A stretch of 64,000 nt of DNA from Bacteroides acidifaciens (GCF_903181435.1 NZ_CAEUHO010000004.1:434001-498000), one strand, 5' to 3'; numbered from the stretch's first letter, positions 27,208 through 36,840 are shown. Notes: generated by a model not told the origin, from the letters alone. Program-made: numbers and translations.

Positions 27208-27234
27208 CAAAGATAGTGATTTTTATTACATTTG
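27208..27234. promoter_or_regulatory. Back-to-back predicted promoters for dapB (-) and the DUF2851 gene (+)
   Basis: On the minus strand TATCTTTG (27208-27215) precedes the dapB ATG by 32 bp. On the plus strand TACATTTG (27227-27234) precedes the ATG at 27260 by 25 bp. Both match TAnnTTTG exactly. The elements are 11 bp apart, so RNA polymerase binding at the two should interfere. Confidence 0.6.
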
Positions 27235-27259
27235 TAGCGCACATTAACGTCTTGTTAAC

Positions 27260-28543
27260 ATGGAACACCTTCTCCACTACGTGTGGAAACATAAATTATT
27301 TCCTCTGAAAGTACTGCAAACCACCAAAGGTTTATCGGTAGAAGTGATTGATTCCGGGCTGCAAAACCCGAACGCCGGTCCCGACTTTTTCAATGCCAAA
27401 CTAAAAATAAACGGTATATTGTGGGTGGGAAACATCGAAATACATGCCCATGCTTCGGACTGGTTCCGCCACGGACATGATAGCGATAAGGTTTACGATT
27501 CGGTGATTCTTCATGTAGTGGGGGAGGCTGACGGGGAAATAACCCGTACTAACGGTGAGATTATCCCGCAAATGCAATTGACATGCCCCGAGCATATACG
27601 ATCTCATTATCACGAACTTTGTGCGGCTGACCAGTATCCGGCTTGCTATCCTATCCTTGCTTCTCTGCCCAAACTTACCGTCCACTCCTGGCTGACAGCT
27701 TTGCAGACTGAACGGTTGGAACAAAAAGCGCGGTTAATAACGCAGCGTCTTGAACACTGTAACAACAACTGGGAAGACGCTTTCTTCATCACCCTTGCCC
27801 GTAACTTTGGTTTTGGACTGAACGGGGATGCCTTTGAAACGTGGGCGGGTTTGCTTCCGCTCCGTGCCATAGATAAGCACCGGAATGATTTGTTTCAGAT
27901 AGAAGCTTTCTTCTACGGTTTGGCAGGACTGTTCGAAGATACGTTTCTGAAAAAGGAACAGGAAGACGAGTATAGCCTTCGCCTTTGCAAAGAATTCCGT
28001 TATTTGCAACGAAAGTTTGAGTTTACTCGAGTGATGGATGCCACATTGTGGCGTTTTCTCAGGCTTCGACCGGAGAATTTTCCTCATATTCGCCTGGCAC
28101 AGTTGGCTTATCTTTATCAGAAAGGGGATAAGTTGTTCTCGCGGTTGCTGGAAGCTGAAACATTATCGGAAGTAAGGGAGTTGCTGACTACCCGTACTTC
28201 TGCTTATTGGGAAAGTCATTATTTATTCGGACAGACTTCTCCGCACAAAGAGAAAACACTGGGGGAGAGGTCGAAAAACTTGATTATCATAAATACTGTG
28301 ACGCCTTTTCTATACACCTACGGTTTGCATAAAGCGGACGAGCGGATGTGTGAACGTGCCGGACGTTTCTTGGAAGAGTTGAAAGCGGAAGATAACCATA
28401 TAACCCGTACGTGGAGCAACGCCGGACTGCCGGTTGCCACTGCAGCAGATAGTCAGGCATTGATACAGTTGCGGAAGGAGTATTGTGATAAGCGGAAATG
28501 CCTGTTTTGCCGCTTTGGCTATGAGTATTTGCGACACGAATAA
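27260..28543 (+). CDS. DUF2851 family protein
   Basis: 427 residues, cytosolic. The N-terminus (MEHLLHYVWKHKLFP, then SGLQNPNAGPDFFNAKLKI and GNIEIHAHASDWFRHGHD) is the DUF2851 signature, a family widespread in Bacteroidetes with no assigned activity. The conserved His/Asp/Glu in the EIHAHASDW block and the PD-x-F-NAK element recall a nuclease-like active site, but this is only suggestive. The C-terminus contains clustered Cys (CDKRKCLFCRFGYEYL), which might bind a metal. Transcribed divergently from dapB. Function unknown. Confidence 0.8.
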   Translation: MEHLLHYVWKHKLFPLKVLQTTKGLSVEVIDSGLQNPNAGPDFFNAKLKINGILWVGNIEIHAHASDWFRHGHDSDKVYDSVILHVVGEADGEITRTNGEIIPQMQLTCPEHIRSHYHELCAADQYPACYPILASLPKLTVHSWLTALQTERLEQKARLITQRLEHCNNNWEDAFFITLARNFGFGLNGDAFETWAGLLPLRAIDKHRNDLFQIEAFFYGLAGLFEDTFLKKEQEDEYSLRLCKEFRYLQRKFEFTRVMDATLWRFLRLRPENFPHIRLAQLAYLYQKGDKLFSRLLEAETLSEVRELLTTRTSAYWESHYLFGQTSPHKEKTLGERSKNLIIINTVTPFLYTYGLHKADERMCERAGRFLEELKAEDNHITRTWSNAGLPVATAADSQALIQLRKEYCDKRKCLFCRFGYEYLRHE

Positions 28544-28603
28544 TCCGGTCGGGAATACGTAAAGATTTAGCTTCCGAAATAACTAAGATATCAAACTTGT
28601 CAT

Positions 28604-28611
28604 TATCTTTG
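28604..28611 (+). promoter_or_regulatory. Predicted -7 element for the small lipoprotein gene
   Basis: TATCTTTG matches TAnnTTTG and lies 34 bp upstream of the ATG at 28646. Confidence 0.55.
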
Positions 28612-28645
28612 CAGCGTCAATTAAACTCTTAATTTATATAGTGTA

Positions 28646-29206
28646 ATGAGAGCTAAAAAGTTTGTATGCTGTTTGTTGGCCATGGTGCTGTTTGCAGGTG
28701 TTTCGTTCATCTCTTGCGGTAATAGTTCGAAAGCAAAAGTTGACAGTGAAGCGGCTACCGGATTCGGTGAGGAGTTCAAGTCGTTTCTGGATAAGTTTAC
28801 TTCCAGCGCGGCATTCCAATATACCCGTATCAAGTTTCCGTTGAAAACTCCGATAACCTTATTGGAAGATGACGGTGAAACTGAGAAAACATTCCCTTTC
28901 ACCAAAGAAAAATGGCCGTTGCTGGATAGTGAAACGATGAAGGAAGAACGCATCTCTCAGGAAGAAGGTGGTATTTACGTCTCCAAGTTCACGGTGAACG
29001 AACCCAAGCATAAGGTGTTCGAGGCGGGATATGAAGAGTCGGAGATTGACTTGCGTGTCGAATTCGAACTTTCGTCTGACGGGAAGTGGTATGTGGTGGA
29101 TTGCTATACGGGTTGGTATGGCTATGACTTGCCTGTCGGCGAATTGAAACAGACCATAGAGAATGTAAAGGAAGAGAATGCGGCATTCAAGGAGCTACAT
29201 CCTTAA
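28646..29206 (+). CDS. Small lipoprotein, probably DUF4348 family
   Basis: 186 residues with a lipobox (FISC, Cys near 24). The mature part is acidic, with FGEEFKSFLDKFTSSAAFQYTRIKFPL, FPFTKEKWPLLD and a closing DGKWYVVDCYTGWYGYD. This resembles the DUF4348 lipoproteins of Bacteroides, a cystatin/NTF2-like small fold, though I cannot confirm the family without a profile search. Monocistronic: own promoter upstream and a strong terminator downstream. Function unknown; localisation at the inner or outer membrane. Confidence 0.6.
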   Translation: MRAKKFVCCLLAMVLFAGVSFISCGNSSKAKVDSEAATGFGEEFKSFLDKFTSSAAFQYTRIKFPLKTPITLLEDDGETEKTFPFTKEKWPLLDSETMKEERISQEEGGIYVSKFTVNEPKHKVFEAGYEESEIDLRVEFELSSDGKWYVVDCYTGWYGYDLPVGELKQTIENVKEENAAFKELHP

Positions 29207-29240
29207 AATGGTAATACAATTCCTCAGTCAATACGTTATT

Positions 29241-29265
29241 TGAGATATTTTGTACAATTTGAACC
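29241..29265 (+). promoter_or_regulatory. Candidate HTCS operator upstream of the lyase arm
   Basis: Contains TATTTTGTAC (29246-29255), identical to the core of the element upstream of the sulfatase gene and similar to the one upstream of SusC. It lies 89 bp before the DUF6250 start codon, on the same strand as the gene, like the other two copies (98 and 104 bp). The flanking positions agree less well. Weak prediction. Confidence 0.3.
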
Positions 29266-29295
29266 CCTCTTTTTTCGAAAAGAGGGGTTTCTTTG
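29262..29295 (+). terminator. Rho-independent terminator after the small lipoprotein gene
   Basis: AACCCCTCTTTT (29262-29273) pairs with AAAAGAGGGGTT (29278-29289) around a TTCG loop, followed by TCTTTG. Confidence 0.85.
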
Positions 29296-29329
29296 TAACC
29301 GGAAGGATAATCTTTAAACTAATACCGTA

Positions 29330-30022
29330 ATGATGAAGCGATTTTTTATTGGCTACAGCTTGATTACTTTTTTCTTTTTGAATAGTGCGGTGCTCTTTGC
29401 ACAACACGAAAACTCCTTTGTCAAACAATGGAGAATAGAAGATGAATCTCATGCCTTGCAGATGACGGAACATACGGATACATTGGAACTTATTGTTCCG
29501 AATGGCTTGACTATGTGGTATCAGCAACGTCTGACAGGTAATTATGAGATAAATTACCGTATCTGTATGGTAATGAAAGGCGGAAAGTACGACCGTCTGA
29601 GCGACCTGAATTGCTTTTGGGCTGCCAATGATCCTAAACATCCTGACGACCTTTTTGTCCGTAGTGAGTGGCGGAACGGTGTTTTTAAAAACTACAATAC
29701 ATTAAACCTTTTCTACGTTGGATACGGGGGAAATGACAATTCTACTACTCGTTTCCGCCGTTACCGGGGAGAATTTTATGGAATAGCAGACGATAAAATA
29801 AAACCGCTACTGGGTGAATATACGGATGCGCCGCATCTGCTTACTCCCAATCAATGGTATCAAATACAGATTCGGGTAAAAAAAGGTATAACAACTTATT
29901 CGGTGAATGGCGAGGAACTTTTCCGTTATTCTGTAGCAGATGGCTTGGGAGACGGACATTTCGGATTACGTCTTTTACAGAATCATGTGTTGTTTACTGG
30001 ATTTAAAGTGACTGCTTTCTAA
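29330..30022 (+). CDS. DUF6250 domain protein (concanavalin-like, secreted)
   Basis: 230 residues with a signal peptide (residues 1-24, ending LFAQ). The mature protein looks like a laminin-G/concanavalin-type beta-sandwich: LTMWYQQRLTGNYEINYRI, LNCFWAANDP, NQWYQIQIRVKKGITTYSVNGEELF and DGHFGLRLLQNHVLFTGFKV. This matches DUF6250 proteins found in PULs for acidic polysaccharides. It lies 32 bp before the PL8 lyase and is probably cotranscribed, so it may bind or cleave chondroitin/dermatan chains. No catalytic motif is assigned. A second ATG at 29333 is possible. Confidence 0.75.
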   Translation: MMKRFFIGYSLITFFFLNSAVLFAQHENSFVKQWRIEDESHALQMTEHTDTLELIVPNGLTMWYQQRLTGNYEINYRICMVMKGGKYDRLSDLNCFWAANDPKHPDDLFVRSEWRNGVFKNYNTLNLFYVGYGGNDNSTTRFRRYRGEFYGIADDKIKPLLGEYTDAPHLLTPNQWYQIQIRVKKGITTYSVNGEELFRYSVADGLGDGHFGLRLLQNHVLFTGFKVTAF

Positions 30023-30054
30023 ATTTGCATATAAAAAACTAATCAGATATATCT

Positions 30055-33000
30055 ATGATGAAACAATCTTTTATCAGACTTGGAGTACTAACTCTATTTT
30101 CCTGTTTATGTTCTGCATTTCTTCATTCGCAAGTAGTAACAGATGAGCGGCTATTTTCTTTTGAAGCCCCCAAAGTTCCGGACTGTATAACGAGTACTCA
30201 TTCTCAACTTTCCATCTCTGATATTCATTATAAAGATGGAAAACACTCGATGAAATGGGACTTTGAACCTGGCGGTATATTAGAACTTAAGAAAGACTTG
30301 AAATTTGAAAAGAAGGATCCGACTGGCAAAGACCTGTATCTTTCAGCTTTCATCGTATGGGTGTATAATGAAGAGCCCCAAAATACAACTATCGAATTTG
30401 AATTTTTGAAAGACGGCAGGAAATGTACTTCCTTTCCTTTCGGAATCAACTTTAAAGGTTGGCGTGCCGCATGGGTTTGTTATGAACGGGATATGCAAGG
30501 TGTGCCGGAAGAAGGCATGAATGAACTTCGCATTGTTGCTCCAAATTCAAAAGGATGCCTTTTCATCGATCATTTGATTACCGCTACCAAAGTGGATGCA
30601 CGTCAGCAAACAGCCGATTTGCAAGTGCCTTTTGTAAATGCCGGAACTAATAATCATTGGTTGGTTGTTTACAAACACTCCCTTTTGAAGCCGGATATCG
30701 AGTTGACTCCTGTCAGTGACAAGCAAAAGAAAGAAATGCAACTGCTGGAGAAACGTTTCCGGGACATGAATTATACAAAAGGTAAGCTCTCGGATAAAGA
30801 AGTGGAAACTATCCGCAAGAAATATGATTTCTATCAGATTACTTATAAAAACGGTCAGGTATCGGGTGTACCTATTTATATGGTGCGCGCTTCAGAAGCT
30901 TATGAACGGATTATACCGGACTGGGACAAGGATATGCTGACCAAACTTGGTATAGAAATGCGTGCCTATTTTGATTTGATGAAACGGATTGCTGTTGCGT
31001 ATAATAATAGTGCTGCGAAACCGGAACTTCAGAAAGAAATGAAGCAAAAATTCTTGGCTATGTATGACCATATAACTGACCAGGGGGTGACTTATGGCAG
31101 TTGTTGGGGGAATATCCATCATTACGGATATAGCGTTCGCGGATTGTATCTGGCATATTTCCTAATGAAAGACGTACTTCGTGAAGCCGGTAAGTTGCCA
31201 GAAGCTGAGCGTACATTGCTCTGGTATGCCATTACGAATGAAGTATATCCTAAACCGGAAGGCAACGGTATTGATATGGACTCATTTAACACACAGACCA
31301 CCGGTCGTATCGCGAGTATCCTGATGATGGAAGATACACCGGAAAAGTTACAATATCTAAGGTCTTTCTCTCGTTGGATTGATTACGGTTGTCGCCCTGC
31401 TCCGGGATTGGATGGCTCATTCAAGATAGACGGCGGTGCTTTCCATCATCGTAATAATTACCCGGCTTATGCGGTTGGTGGCTTGGATGGAGCTACTAAT
31501 ATGATTTATCTTTTTAGTCAGACTGAGTTTGCAGTCTCAGAGTTGGCGCATGAAACGGTGAGAAATGTATTGTTTGCAATGCGTTTCTACTGCAATAAAC
31601 TCAATTTCCCGTTATCAATGTCCGGTCGTCATCCCGATGGAAAGGGGAAATTAGTGCCGATGCACTATGCAATGATGGCTATGGCAGGAACTTCTGATGG
31701 AAAGTCTAAGTTCGATAAGGAGATGGCGTCTGCTTATCTGCGTCTTGTTTCAGGCACTTCTTCCAAAGGGCATGAGCCTGACTATATGCCAAAAGTATCC
31801 AATGCACAGGAACGGAAGATTGCAAAGCTGCTTGTCGATAACGGTTTCCGCCCTGAACCCGACCCGCAAGGAAACTTGGCACTTGGTTATGGCTGCGTGT
31901 CTGTGCAGCGCCGTAGTAACTGGTCTGCAGTGGCTCGCGGACATTCCCGCTATCTTTGGGCGGCAGAACATTATTTGGGGCATAATCTCTATGGCCGTTA
32001 TTTGGCACATGGGAGTCTGCAAATTCTGACAGCAGCACCGGGGCAGATTGTTACTCCTGCCACAAGTGGATGGCAGCAGGAAGGTTTCGACTGGAACCGT
32101 ATCCCGGGAGTGACTTCCATCCATCTTCCACTGGAACAGTTGAAAGCTAAAGTTTTGAATGTAGATACATTCTCCGGCATGGAAGAAATGCTTTATTCCG
32201 ATGAAGCTTTTGCCGGCGGACTGTCACAACAGAAAGAAAATGGCAATTTCGGTATCAAATTGCACGAACATGATAAGTACAACGGTTCTCATCGGGCACG
32301 CAAATCTTTCCATTTCATCGGTGAAATGATTGTTTGCTTAGGTTCGGACATTGAAAATACCAATACAGAATATCCCACTGAAACTACAATATTCCAGTTG
32401 GCGGTAACTGATAAGGCTGGGCATGATTACTGGAAAAACTATCATGGTGATGGTAAAACATGGATTGATCATTTGGGAACCGGATATTATGTACCCGTTA
32501 CTGCTAAGTTTGAGAAAGCTTTTCCACAATATTCCCGTATGCAGGATACAGGTAAGGAAACAAAAGGGGATTGGGTCTCATTAGTCGTGAATCATGGAAA
32601 AGCTCCGAAAGGCGGAAGTTATGAATATGCTGTCCTGCCACAAACAAATGAAACTGCTATGAAGTCATTTAGCAAGAAACCTGCTTATAAGGTACTGAAA
32701 CAGGATTGTGATGCTCATATCGTGTATTCACCGGCAAAGAATATATACTCTTATGTACTCTTTGAGACTCCGCAAGCCCCTCTTCCTGGTGAATTATTAC
32801 AGCAAACGGATACGTCTTGCCTGGTGATGGTTCACAAGGAATCTCCGAATAAACTTCTGCTGACTGTGGCACAGCCGGACTTGGCACTGTATCGAGGCGC
32901 AAGTGATGAAGCTTTCGATAAAAATGGAAAACGGATAGAACGCAGTATCTATTCCCGCCCATGGATCGGGAATGAAAGCGGTGAGATACCGGTTACTGTT

Positions 33001-33129
33001 ACCTTGAAAGGCCGGTGGAATGTGGAGGAAACTCCTTTCTGTAAAGTCCTTTCGTCTGATAGGAAACAGACGGTACTCCGTTTTACTTGTAAAGACGGTG
33101 CTAGTTTCGAAGTGAAGTTACAGAAATAA
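30055..33129 (+). CDS. Polysaccharide lyase family 8 chondroitin sulfate ABC lyase
   Basis: 1024 residues with a signal peptide (ending near residue 26, LHSQ). Order: N-terminal galactose-binding-like lyase domain (about 30-190), alpha/alpha toroid (about 215-580), then beta-sandwich domains to the C-terminus. The PL8 active-site loop [17 protein letters not shown] is present, with His465 and Tyr472 spaced as in Proteus chondroitinase ABC (His501, Tyr508). SWNNIHHYGY-like residues near 355 ([14 protein letters not shown]) add substrate Asn/His. The enzyme cleaves chondroitin and dermatan sulfates by beta-elimination into unsaturated disaccharides, probably in the periplasm. The HTCS, SusC/D and sulfatase 5-17 kb away form the rest of the system. 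Confidence 0.93.
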   Translation: MMKQSFIRLGVLTLFSCLCSAFLHSQVVTDERLFSFEAPKVPDCITSTHSQLSISDIHYKDGKHSMKWDFEPGGILELKKDLKFEKKDPTGKDLYLSAFIVWVYNEEPQNTTIEFEFLKDGRKCTSFPFGINFKGWRAAWVCYERDMQGVPEEGMNELRIVAPNSKGCLFIDHLITATKVDARQQTADLQVPFVNAGTNNHWLVVYKHSLLKPDIELTPVSDKQKKEMQLLEKRFRDMNYTKGKLSDKEVETIRKKYDFYQITYKNGQVSGVPIYMVRASEAYERIIPDWDKDMLTKLGIEMRAYFDLMKRIAVAYNNSAAKPELQKEMKQKFLAMYDHITDQGVTYGSCWGNIHHYGYSVRGLYLAYFLMKDVLREAGKLPEAERTLLWYAITNEVYPKPEGNGIDMDSFNTQTTGRIASILMMEDTPEKLQYLRSFSRWIDYGCRPAPGLDGSFKIDGGAFHHRNNYPAYAVGGLDGATNMIYLFSQTEFAVSELAHETVRNVLFAMRFYCNKLNFPLSMSGRHPDGKGKLVPMHYAMMAMAGTSDGKSKFDKEMASAYLRLVSGTSSKGHEPDYMPKVSNAQERKIAKLLVDNGFRPEPDPQGNLALGYGCVSVQRRSNWSAVARGHSRYLWAAEHYLGHNLYGRYLAHGSLQILTAAPGQIVTPATSGWQQEGFDWNRIPGVTSIHLPLEQLKAKVLNVDTFSGMEEMLYSDEAFAGGLSQQKENGNFGIKLHEHDKYNGSHRARKSFHFIGEMIVCLGSDIENTNTEYPTETTIFQLAVTDKAGHDYWKNYHGDGKTWIDHLGTGYYVPVTAKFEKAFPQYSRMQDTGKETKGDWVSLVVNHGKAPKGGSYEYAVLPQTNETAMKSFSKKPAYKVLKQDCDAHIVYSPAKNIYSYVLFETPQAPLPGELLQQTDTSCLVMVHKESPNKLLLTVAQPDLALYRGASDEAFDKNGKRIERSIYSRPWIGNESGEIPVTVTLKGRWNVEETPFCKVLSSDRKQTVLRFTCKDGASFEVKLQK

Positions 33130-33163
33130 GGTGAATTTGATATAACGAAATGTGAAGCTTTTT

Positions 33164-33271
33164 GTTTCAAGCCATGAAACAAACTGTTCCACACCGAGAA
33201 ACGAAGTGTTTCAAGCAGTGAAACGAAGTGTTTCACACCGAGAAACAAATAGTTTCAAATGGGGTTGAAAC
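33164..33271. repeat. 22-bp-period palindrome array B (5 units)
   Basis: Five units start at 33164, 33186, 33208, 33230 and 33252, exactly 22 bp apart. Units 1-4 are 17 nt: GTTTC (GTTCC in unit 2), a variable centre, GAAAC, followed by a 5-nt spacer (AAACT, GAAGT, GAAGT, AAATA). Cores alternate: AGCCA, CACCG, AGCAG, CACCG. The spacer is itself centred in a GAAAC-GAAGT-GTTTC palindrome, so GTTTC and GAAAC alternate about every 11 bp. The last unit is 20 nt. It sits between the convergent PL8 and porin genes. Confidence 0.85.
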
Positions 33272-33297
33272 TTTTGGGAAGGAAACGGATAAAGTAA

Positions 33298-33337
33298 AGG
33301 TGACAATAGAATGGCGAAGAACATTCTATTGTCACCT
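33298..33337. terminator. Bidirectional terminator hairpin between PL8 and porin
   Basis: AGGTGACAATAGAATG (33298-33313) pairs perfectly over 16 bp with CATTCTATTGTCACCT (33322-33337) around an 8-nt loop. It is placed to end both convergent transcripts; T-runs are weak on both sides. Confidence 0.7.
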
Positions 33338-33367
33338 TATTGTCATTATCTATGTAGAGATGCGGTC

Positions 33368-34579
33368 TTAGAACATAAACATAGCTACCGCTACGATACG
33401 GTTATTGCAAACAGCATGAGTGTCTATAATTTTTCCGTTAGAATGCTTGAGTGAACCATACCATGCCGAACTTAGAGTATATTCCAGACCAAATTTCCAA
33501 TGAGGTACATTGTATGTCAATTCAGCCCCTGCTGTAACTAATTGGTCAAGGTTTGTTCCTGTACCATATAGCTTTTCTGATTCCAATGTATCGCTTGTTC
33601 CTAAATTCTTTGCATAGCCGACAAAGATTCCCGGTTTCCATTTTTGTCCGTAAACGGCATTCAGCCAAGAACTTGAGAAACGTATTGGAGTGTATTTCTG
33701 TTCTCCTGTGCGTTCATTAATAGATTTAATACCGAATCCGCCAAGACCGGAAGCTTGTGTAAGATTGGAGCCTAATACACTTTTTGCGCCGATAAACCAG
33801 TTTTTATTCGTGTATTTCACATGAGCTTCATATGAAAGGGTTGTGATGCGTTCGTCTACTTTATATCCTTCTGTGGAGACTGTACGTGGCTTTAATGATA
33901 ACAACTCAACACCTACACCCGCTAATAAGCCACCTTTCTTATAATCTGCCCCAATATAAATTTCAGGGACACAGCTTTTCTTTATATACTCCTGGCTCTT
34001 TCCGGCAGGTCCTTGAGACAAATACTGGGATTGCCATACGGCAGCTCCTGTAAGTTGGAAGTTTTTGTTCTTGTATCGATAGCGAATCTGCGGTGCGCGA
34101 CTGAACGGTTGAAAAGGTGCTCCCATTGACAGATTAAGAATTTGCGGGGCTACTTCACCATATAGCGGGTGCCATGTTTGCCCGAGCAGCAAGGCCGATT
34201 TGTCCCAATCCAAATTGAGATAAGCGTGGCGCAGTCGGACTACTGAAAAAGAATTGCCGGTACCGCGAAAGTCGGCTTCTATCTTGGCGGAAGTCTTGGC
34301 TGTTCCCAGTTTAGGTCCGGCGACGTCTACTCCCAAACGTGAATACAGTGTGTAGAAATTACTGTTAGGCGTTGAATTCAAATCGTTTCCGTCCTCATCG
34401 CGATTCTTGTCCAAGGGATACATATAGAACAATCCGTCTACAGTTTCTTGATTGGCACGACTGTTGTAATAAAGGTCTGTACGAATCTGTCCATAAAACT
34501 TGAACTTGAAGTCCTTCATCTGTGCAAAACTGCCCGAAACTGTTATCAGGCAAAGAAATAATAGAATGTATTTTTTCAT
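33368..34579 (-). CDS. Outer membrane porin-like beta-barrel protein
   Basis: 403 residues from the ATG at 34577-34579 (MKKYILLFLCLITVSGSFAQ, signal peptide ending near 20); an in-frame ATG at 34606 adds nine unlikely residues and overlaps the promoter. The mature protein alternates polar and hydrophobic residues throughout and ends in Phe (VAMFMF), as expected for a beta-barrel. DFKFKFYGQIRTDLYY, YTLYSRLGVDVAGPKLG and RLRHAYLNLDWDKSALLLGQTWHPLY resemble DcaP-like / Porin O-P trimeric porins. It may admit small charged products; whether it serves the flanking chondroitin PUL is unknown. Confidence 0.75.
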   Translation of the reverse strand: MKKYILLFLCLITVSGSFAQMKDFKFKFYGQIRTDLYYNSRANQETVDGLFYMYPLDKNRDEDGNDLNSTPNSNFYTLYSRLGVDVAGPKLGTAKTSAKIEADFRGTGNSFSVVRLRHAYLNLDWDKSALLLGQTWHPLYGEVAPQILNLSMGAPFQPFSRAPQIRYRYKNKNFQLTGAAVWQSQYLSQGPAGKSQEYIKKSCVPEIYIGADYKKGGLLAGVGVELLSLKPRTVSTEGYKVDERITTLSYEAHVKYTNKNWFIGAKSVLGSNLTQASGLGGFGIKSINERTGEQKYTPIRFSSSWLNAVYGQKWKPGIFVGYAKNLGTSDTLESEKLYGTGTNLDQLVTAGAELTYNVPHWKFGLEYTLSSAWYGSLKHSNGKIIDTHAVCNNRIVAVAMFMF

Positions 34580-34603
34580 AATGTGCTTGTTTATAAACGG
34601 GCG

Positions 34604-34611
34604 CAAAATTA
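34604..34611 (-). promoter_or_regulatory. Predicted -7 element for the porin gene
   Basis: On the minus strand TAATTTTG matches TAnnTTTG, 24 bp before the ATG at 34579. A second copy lies at 34614-34621. Both fall in the short gap after dus. Confidence 0.5.
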
Positions 34612-34633
34612 CACAAAATTACGGGTAATCAGC

Positions 34634-35578
34634 CTATCGTTGATTAAAAAAGGCATTGACAGCCTGATTATATTTGTTCAGGCTTGTACTTTTATGAATA
34701 GCTTTCATTAGTTTTTTTTCTGTATTTGGCAATAAATATTCCCAAAAAGTCTTCATCTTGTTTAGGAACTGTCCGTCTCCACCTTCAAGCTGCTCTGCGT
34801 ATGCCGTGTATACGCTTTTGTGCATCAATTGCAATTTTTGTACCATTTCATCGAAGCTAAGAGCGCGTCCTTGTCTATGCTCTAATGCTAACGCCGGATT
34901 GGCGAGTAGCCCGCGTCCTATCATGATTCCGGCTAATGAAGGAAATTTGTCCTGGATTTGTTGAATATCTTCCAGACTGTTTATGTCTCCGTTGTAAATA
35001 ATAGGATGTTTGCAGGCATCTTGAAAATCAGCGAACCCTTTGAGGTCTACTTCACCTTTATATTGTTGTTTTCCTAAACGGGGATGCATCGTGACTTGCC
35101 GCAGTGGCAGTTCATTAATAATAGGAGCTAGTTTGAGGCATTCAGCCGGATTCTCCCATCCCAATCTCATTTTTATGGAAAAACTGATTTGCGGATACTT
35201 CCGAACCAAGCTGAGCAGTGCTTCCACTTCTTCAGGATAAGGCAAGATGCCGGAACCATTGTGGCGCTTTGCTAAAATTGGAAAGGGGCAGCCCAGATTT
35301 ATATCCGCTTCTTCATATCCTTTCTCGATGAAAAGGGAGAGAATAGCTTCCGCTTTTTCCGCTGTCGGAGCTATTAGCTGGGGAACGAGGTGAGGTACAT
35401 GGTTATTTTCCGGTTCGATGCTCCGGACATCCCTGCGGCGGAAATCACCTTTCTCGATTCGGACAAATGGGGTGTAATAAGTGTCTATGCCACCAAAATA
35501 AGTAGCGTGGGCATTGCGGTAAAAAGTATCTGTATACCCCTGTAACGGTGCAAAGTGAATAGGAAGGATTTCTTGCAT
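34634..35578 (-). CDS. tRNA-dihydrouridine synthase family protein
   Basis: 314 residues from the ATG at 35576-35578 (MQEILPIHFAPLQGYTD). An in-frame TTG at 35596 lies within the predicted promoter and is rejected. The Dus TIM barrel is recognisable: FAPLQGYTD at the FMN site, ADINLGCPFP with the catalytic Cys, SIKMRLGW, YNGDINS, and MIGRGLLANP near the phosphate site. The enzyme reduces specific uridines in tRNA with FMN and NAD(P)H. It is a housekeeping gene lying between the two arms of the chondroitin PUL and has its own promoter. Confidence 0.9.
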   Translation of the reverse strand: MQEILPIHFAPLQGYTDTFYRNAHATYFGGIDTYYTPFVRIEKGDFRRRDVRSIEPENNHVPHLVPQLIAPTAEKAEAILSLFIEKGYEEADINLGCPFPILAKRHNGSGILPYPEEVEALLSLVRKYPQISFSIKMRLGWENPAECLKLAPIINELPLRQVTMHPRLGKQQYKGEVDLKGFADFQDACKHPIIYNGDINSLEDIQQIQDKFPSLAGIMIGRGLLANPALALEHRQGRALSFDEMVQKLQLMHKSVYTAYAEQLEGGDGQFLNKMKTFWEYLLPNTEKKLMKAIHKSTSLNKYNQAVNAFFNQR

Positions 35579-35593
35579 TGTTATTCTTTTTTG

Positions 35594-35601
35594 CAAAGAT
35601 A
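35594..35601 (-). promoter_or_regulatory. Predicted -7 element for dus
   Basis: TATCTTTG on the minus strand matches TAnnTTTG and lies 15 bp before the ATG at 35578, giving a very short leader and supporting that start codon. Confidence 0.6.
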
Positions 35602-35613
35602 CGGAAAAAAGTA

Positions 35614-35643
35614 AAAGAGAAGAACCTCACGATCCTTCTCTTT
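35614..35643 (-). terminator. Terminator after the SusC-SusD-DUF5017 operon
   Basis: AAAGAGAAG (35614-35622) and CTTCTCTTT (35635-35643) form a 9-bp stem; on the minus strand a T-rich tail (TACTTTTTTCC) follows, directly before the dus promoter. Confidence 0.7.
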
Positions 35644-35723
35644 CCGGTATTAAGTTGATTAAAGTCTGATTAAATAAACGTTTTCTGTGATTGAAGGTTA
35701 GAAAAATTGGGGGATTTATTGAT

Positions 35724-36809
35724 TTATTCTACAACGTTTATTGTCAGTTCACGGACTACTTGTCCACCTTCGTAGACGTAGTTTGCATTGTTGGCTACGA
35801 AAGTAGCGGTATATGTACCGGCTTCTTCGTAAGTATAGGTGTATGATGATAGTGATTGGGAAATATTCTTGATGCTAGTTCCGGTGTCAGGATTACAGGA
35901 AGCATCAATAGAAATTGGGTCGGATACCAACCAACTATATTTTAAGGTTTTATCTTTAGCCGAGGAGTGGATGGCTATTTGGTTCAGGTCTCCCATTTTC
36001 CAGATGCCGGCTATATTATTTGTGACATAGCCGTATTCCTTGTTATTCGCATTTGGTTTATAAACAGCAGCTGCCTGATCATCCAAGTTTTCATTGCAGA
36101 GCATATTTACAGGCGTAAAACCAAAATCTTTGGCAACTGTTGTTGTTCCTATGCCATTCTTGAATGCCTTTTTCATCTGTAGTTTTAAGAAGTAGAATTT
36201 CGGTTGGGCACTTGTATTGTTCACGCCTCTGTAACAGATAGCAAATGTTACTTTCTTACCCAGATAATCTTGCAGGTTTCTTGTTACCCATTTCACATTC
36301 TCTGTTTTCAAAGCATCGGACTCCGTTGACCATACTTTGGAAGGATAAGCTCCTTCTTCTTTATCATTCTTATCTATCAATATGTTCCAGTCATTAAATT
36401 CTTCGTCCAATAAGCGTCTGTCCGCTTCGAAGTTGTTCTTTGCAAGACCGGGGAATTTGTCGGAAACGTATAGTGTAATGTCGGCATTATTGATATTACC
36501 TGTCATTGCACTGATTCCGAGACTTAATTCACAAACATCGAGGTCCTCAAGCTGCATCATTGTGCGGTCTTTGTACCTGTATTCTTTTAAAGACTCTCCG
36601 CTGAAGAATGTGATAAAATCGGGGTCACCGTCTAAGGTGAATACCACCGGAGTTCCTTTTTTTACTGTTACCGTCTTTCCGTCGAAGTTGACATCCTGAC
36701 TGGTAGCTACGCCTACGTGCAGTTCCGTATCTTCTTTTAGTTCTTTGTCACAAGCAGTCAGTCCTAAGCTGAGAAAGGCTATTGCTGTAAGTAATTTATA
36801 TGTTTTCAT
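35724..36809 (-). CDS. DUF5017 surface glycan-binding lipoprotein
   Basis: 361 residues with a lipobox (LTAC, Cys near 20). The mature part begins with an Ig/PKD-like strand set (VNFDGKTVTVKKGTPVVFTLDG), followed by a jelly-roll region (FNDWNILIDKNDKEEGAYPSKVW, KKVTFAICYRGVNNTSAQPKFYFLKLQM). It closes with a PKD-like domain (SSYTYTYEEAGTYTATFVANNANY). This is the DUF5017 pattern. Third gene of the SusC-SusD operon, 31 bp after SusD, the usual slot for a surface glycan-binding protein. It likely helps capture chondroitin-type chains. Ligand inferred from the locus. Confidence 0.8.
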   Translation of the reverse strand: MKTYKLLTAIAFLSLGLTACDKELKEDTELHVGVATSQDVNFDGKTVTVKKGTPVVFTLDGDPDFITFFSGESLKEYRYKDRTMMQLEDLDVCELSLGISAMTGNINNADITLYVSDKFPGLAKNNFEADRRLLDEEFNDWNILIDKNDKEEGAYPSKVWSTESDALKTENVKWVTRNLQDYLGKKVTFAICYRGVNNTSAQPKFYFLKLQMKKAFKNGIGTTTVAKDFGFTPVNMLCNENLDDQAAAVYKPNANNKEYGYVTNNIAGIWKMGDLNQIAIHSSAKDKTLKYSWLVSDPISIDASCNPDTGTSIKNISQSLSSYTYTYEEAGTYTATFVANNANYVYEGGQVVRELTINVVE

Positions 36810-36840
36810 AAATAAATCTCTTTTATGGTTTATACTGGCA

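Noticed and set aside
27176..27292. N-terminal extension of DapB
   Set aside because: It crosses both divergent promoters and precedes the conserved Rossmann start.
33164..33271. CRISPR array
   Set aside because: Units are 17-nt palindromes with 5-nt spacers that repeat; CRISPR repeats are longer with unique spacers of about 30 nt, and no cas genes are present.
34579..34606. Upstream ATG of the porin
   Set aside because: It adds non-signal residues and runs into the predicted promoter.
35579..35596. TTG start of dus
   Set aside because: It overlaps the predicted -7 element; the ATG at 35578 begins the conserved sequence.
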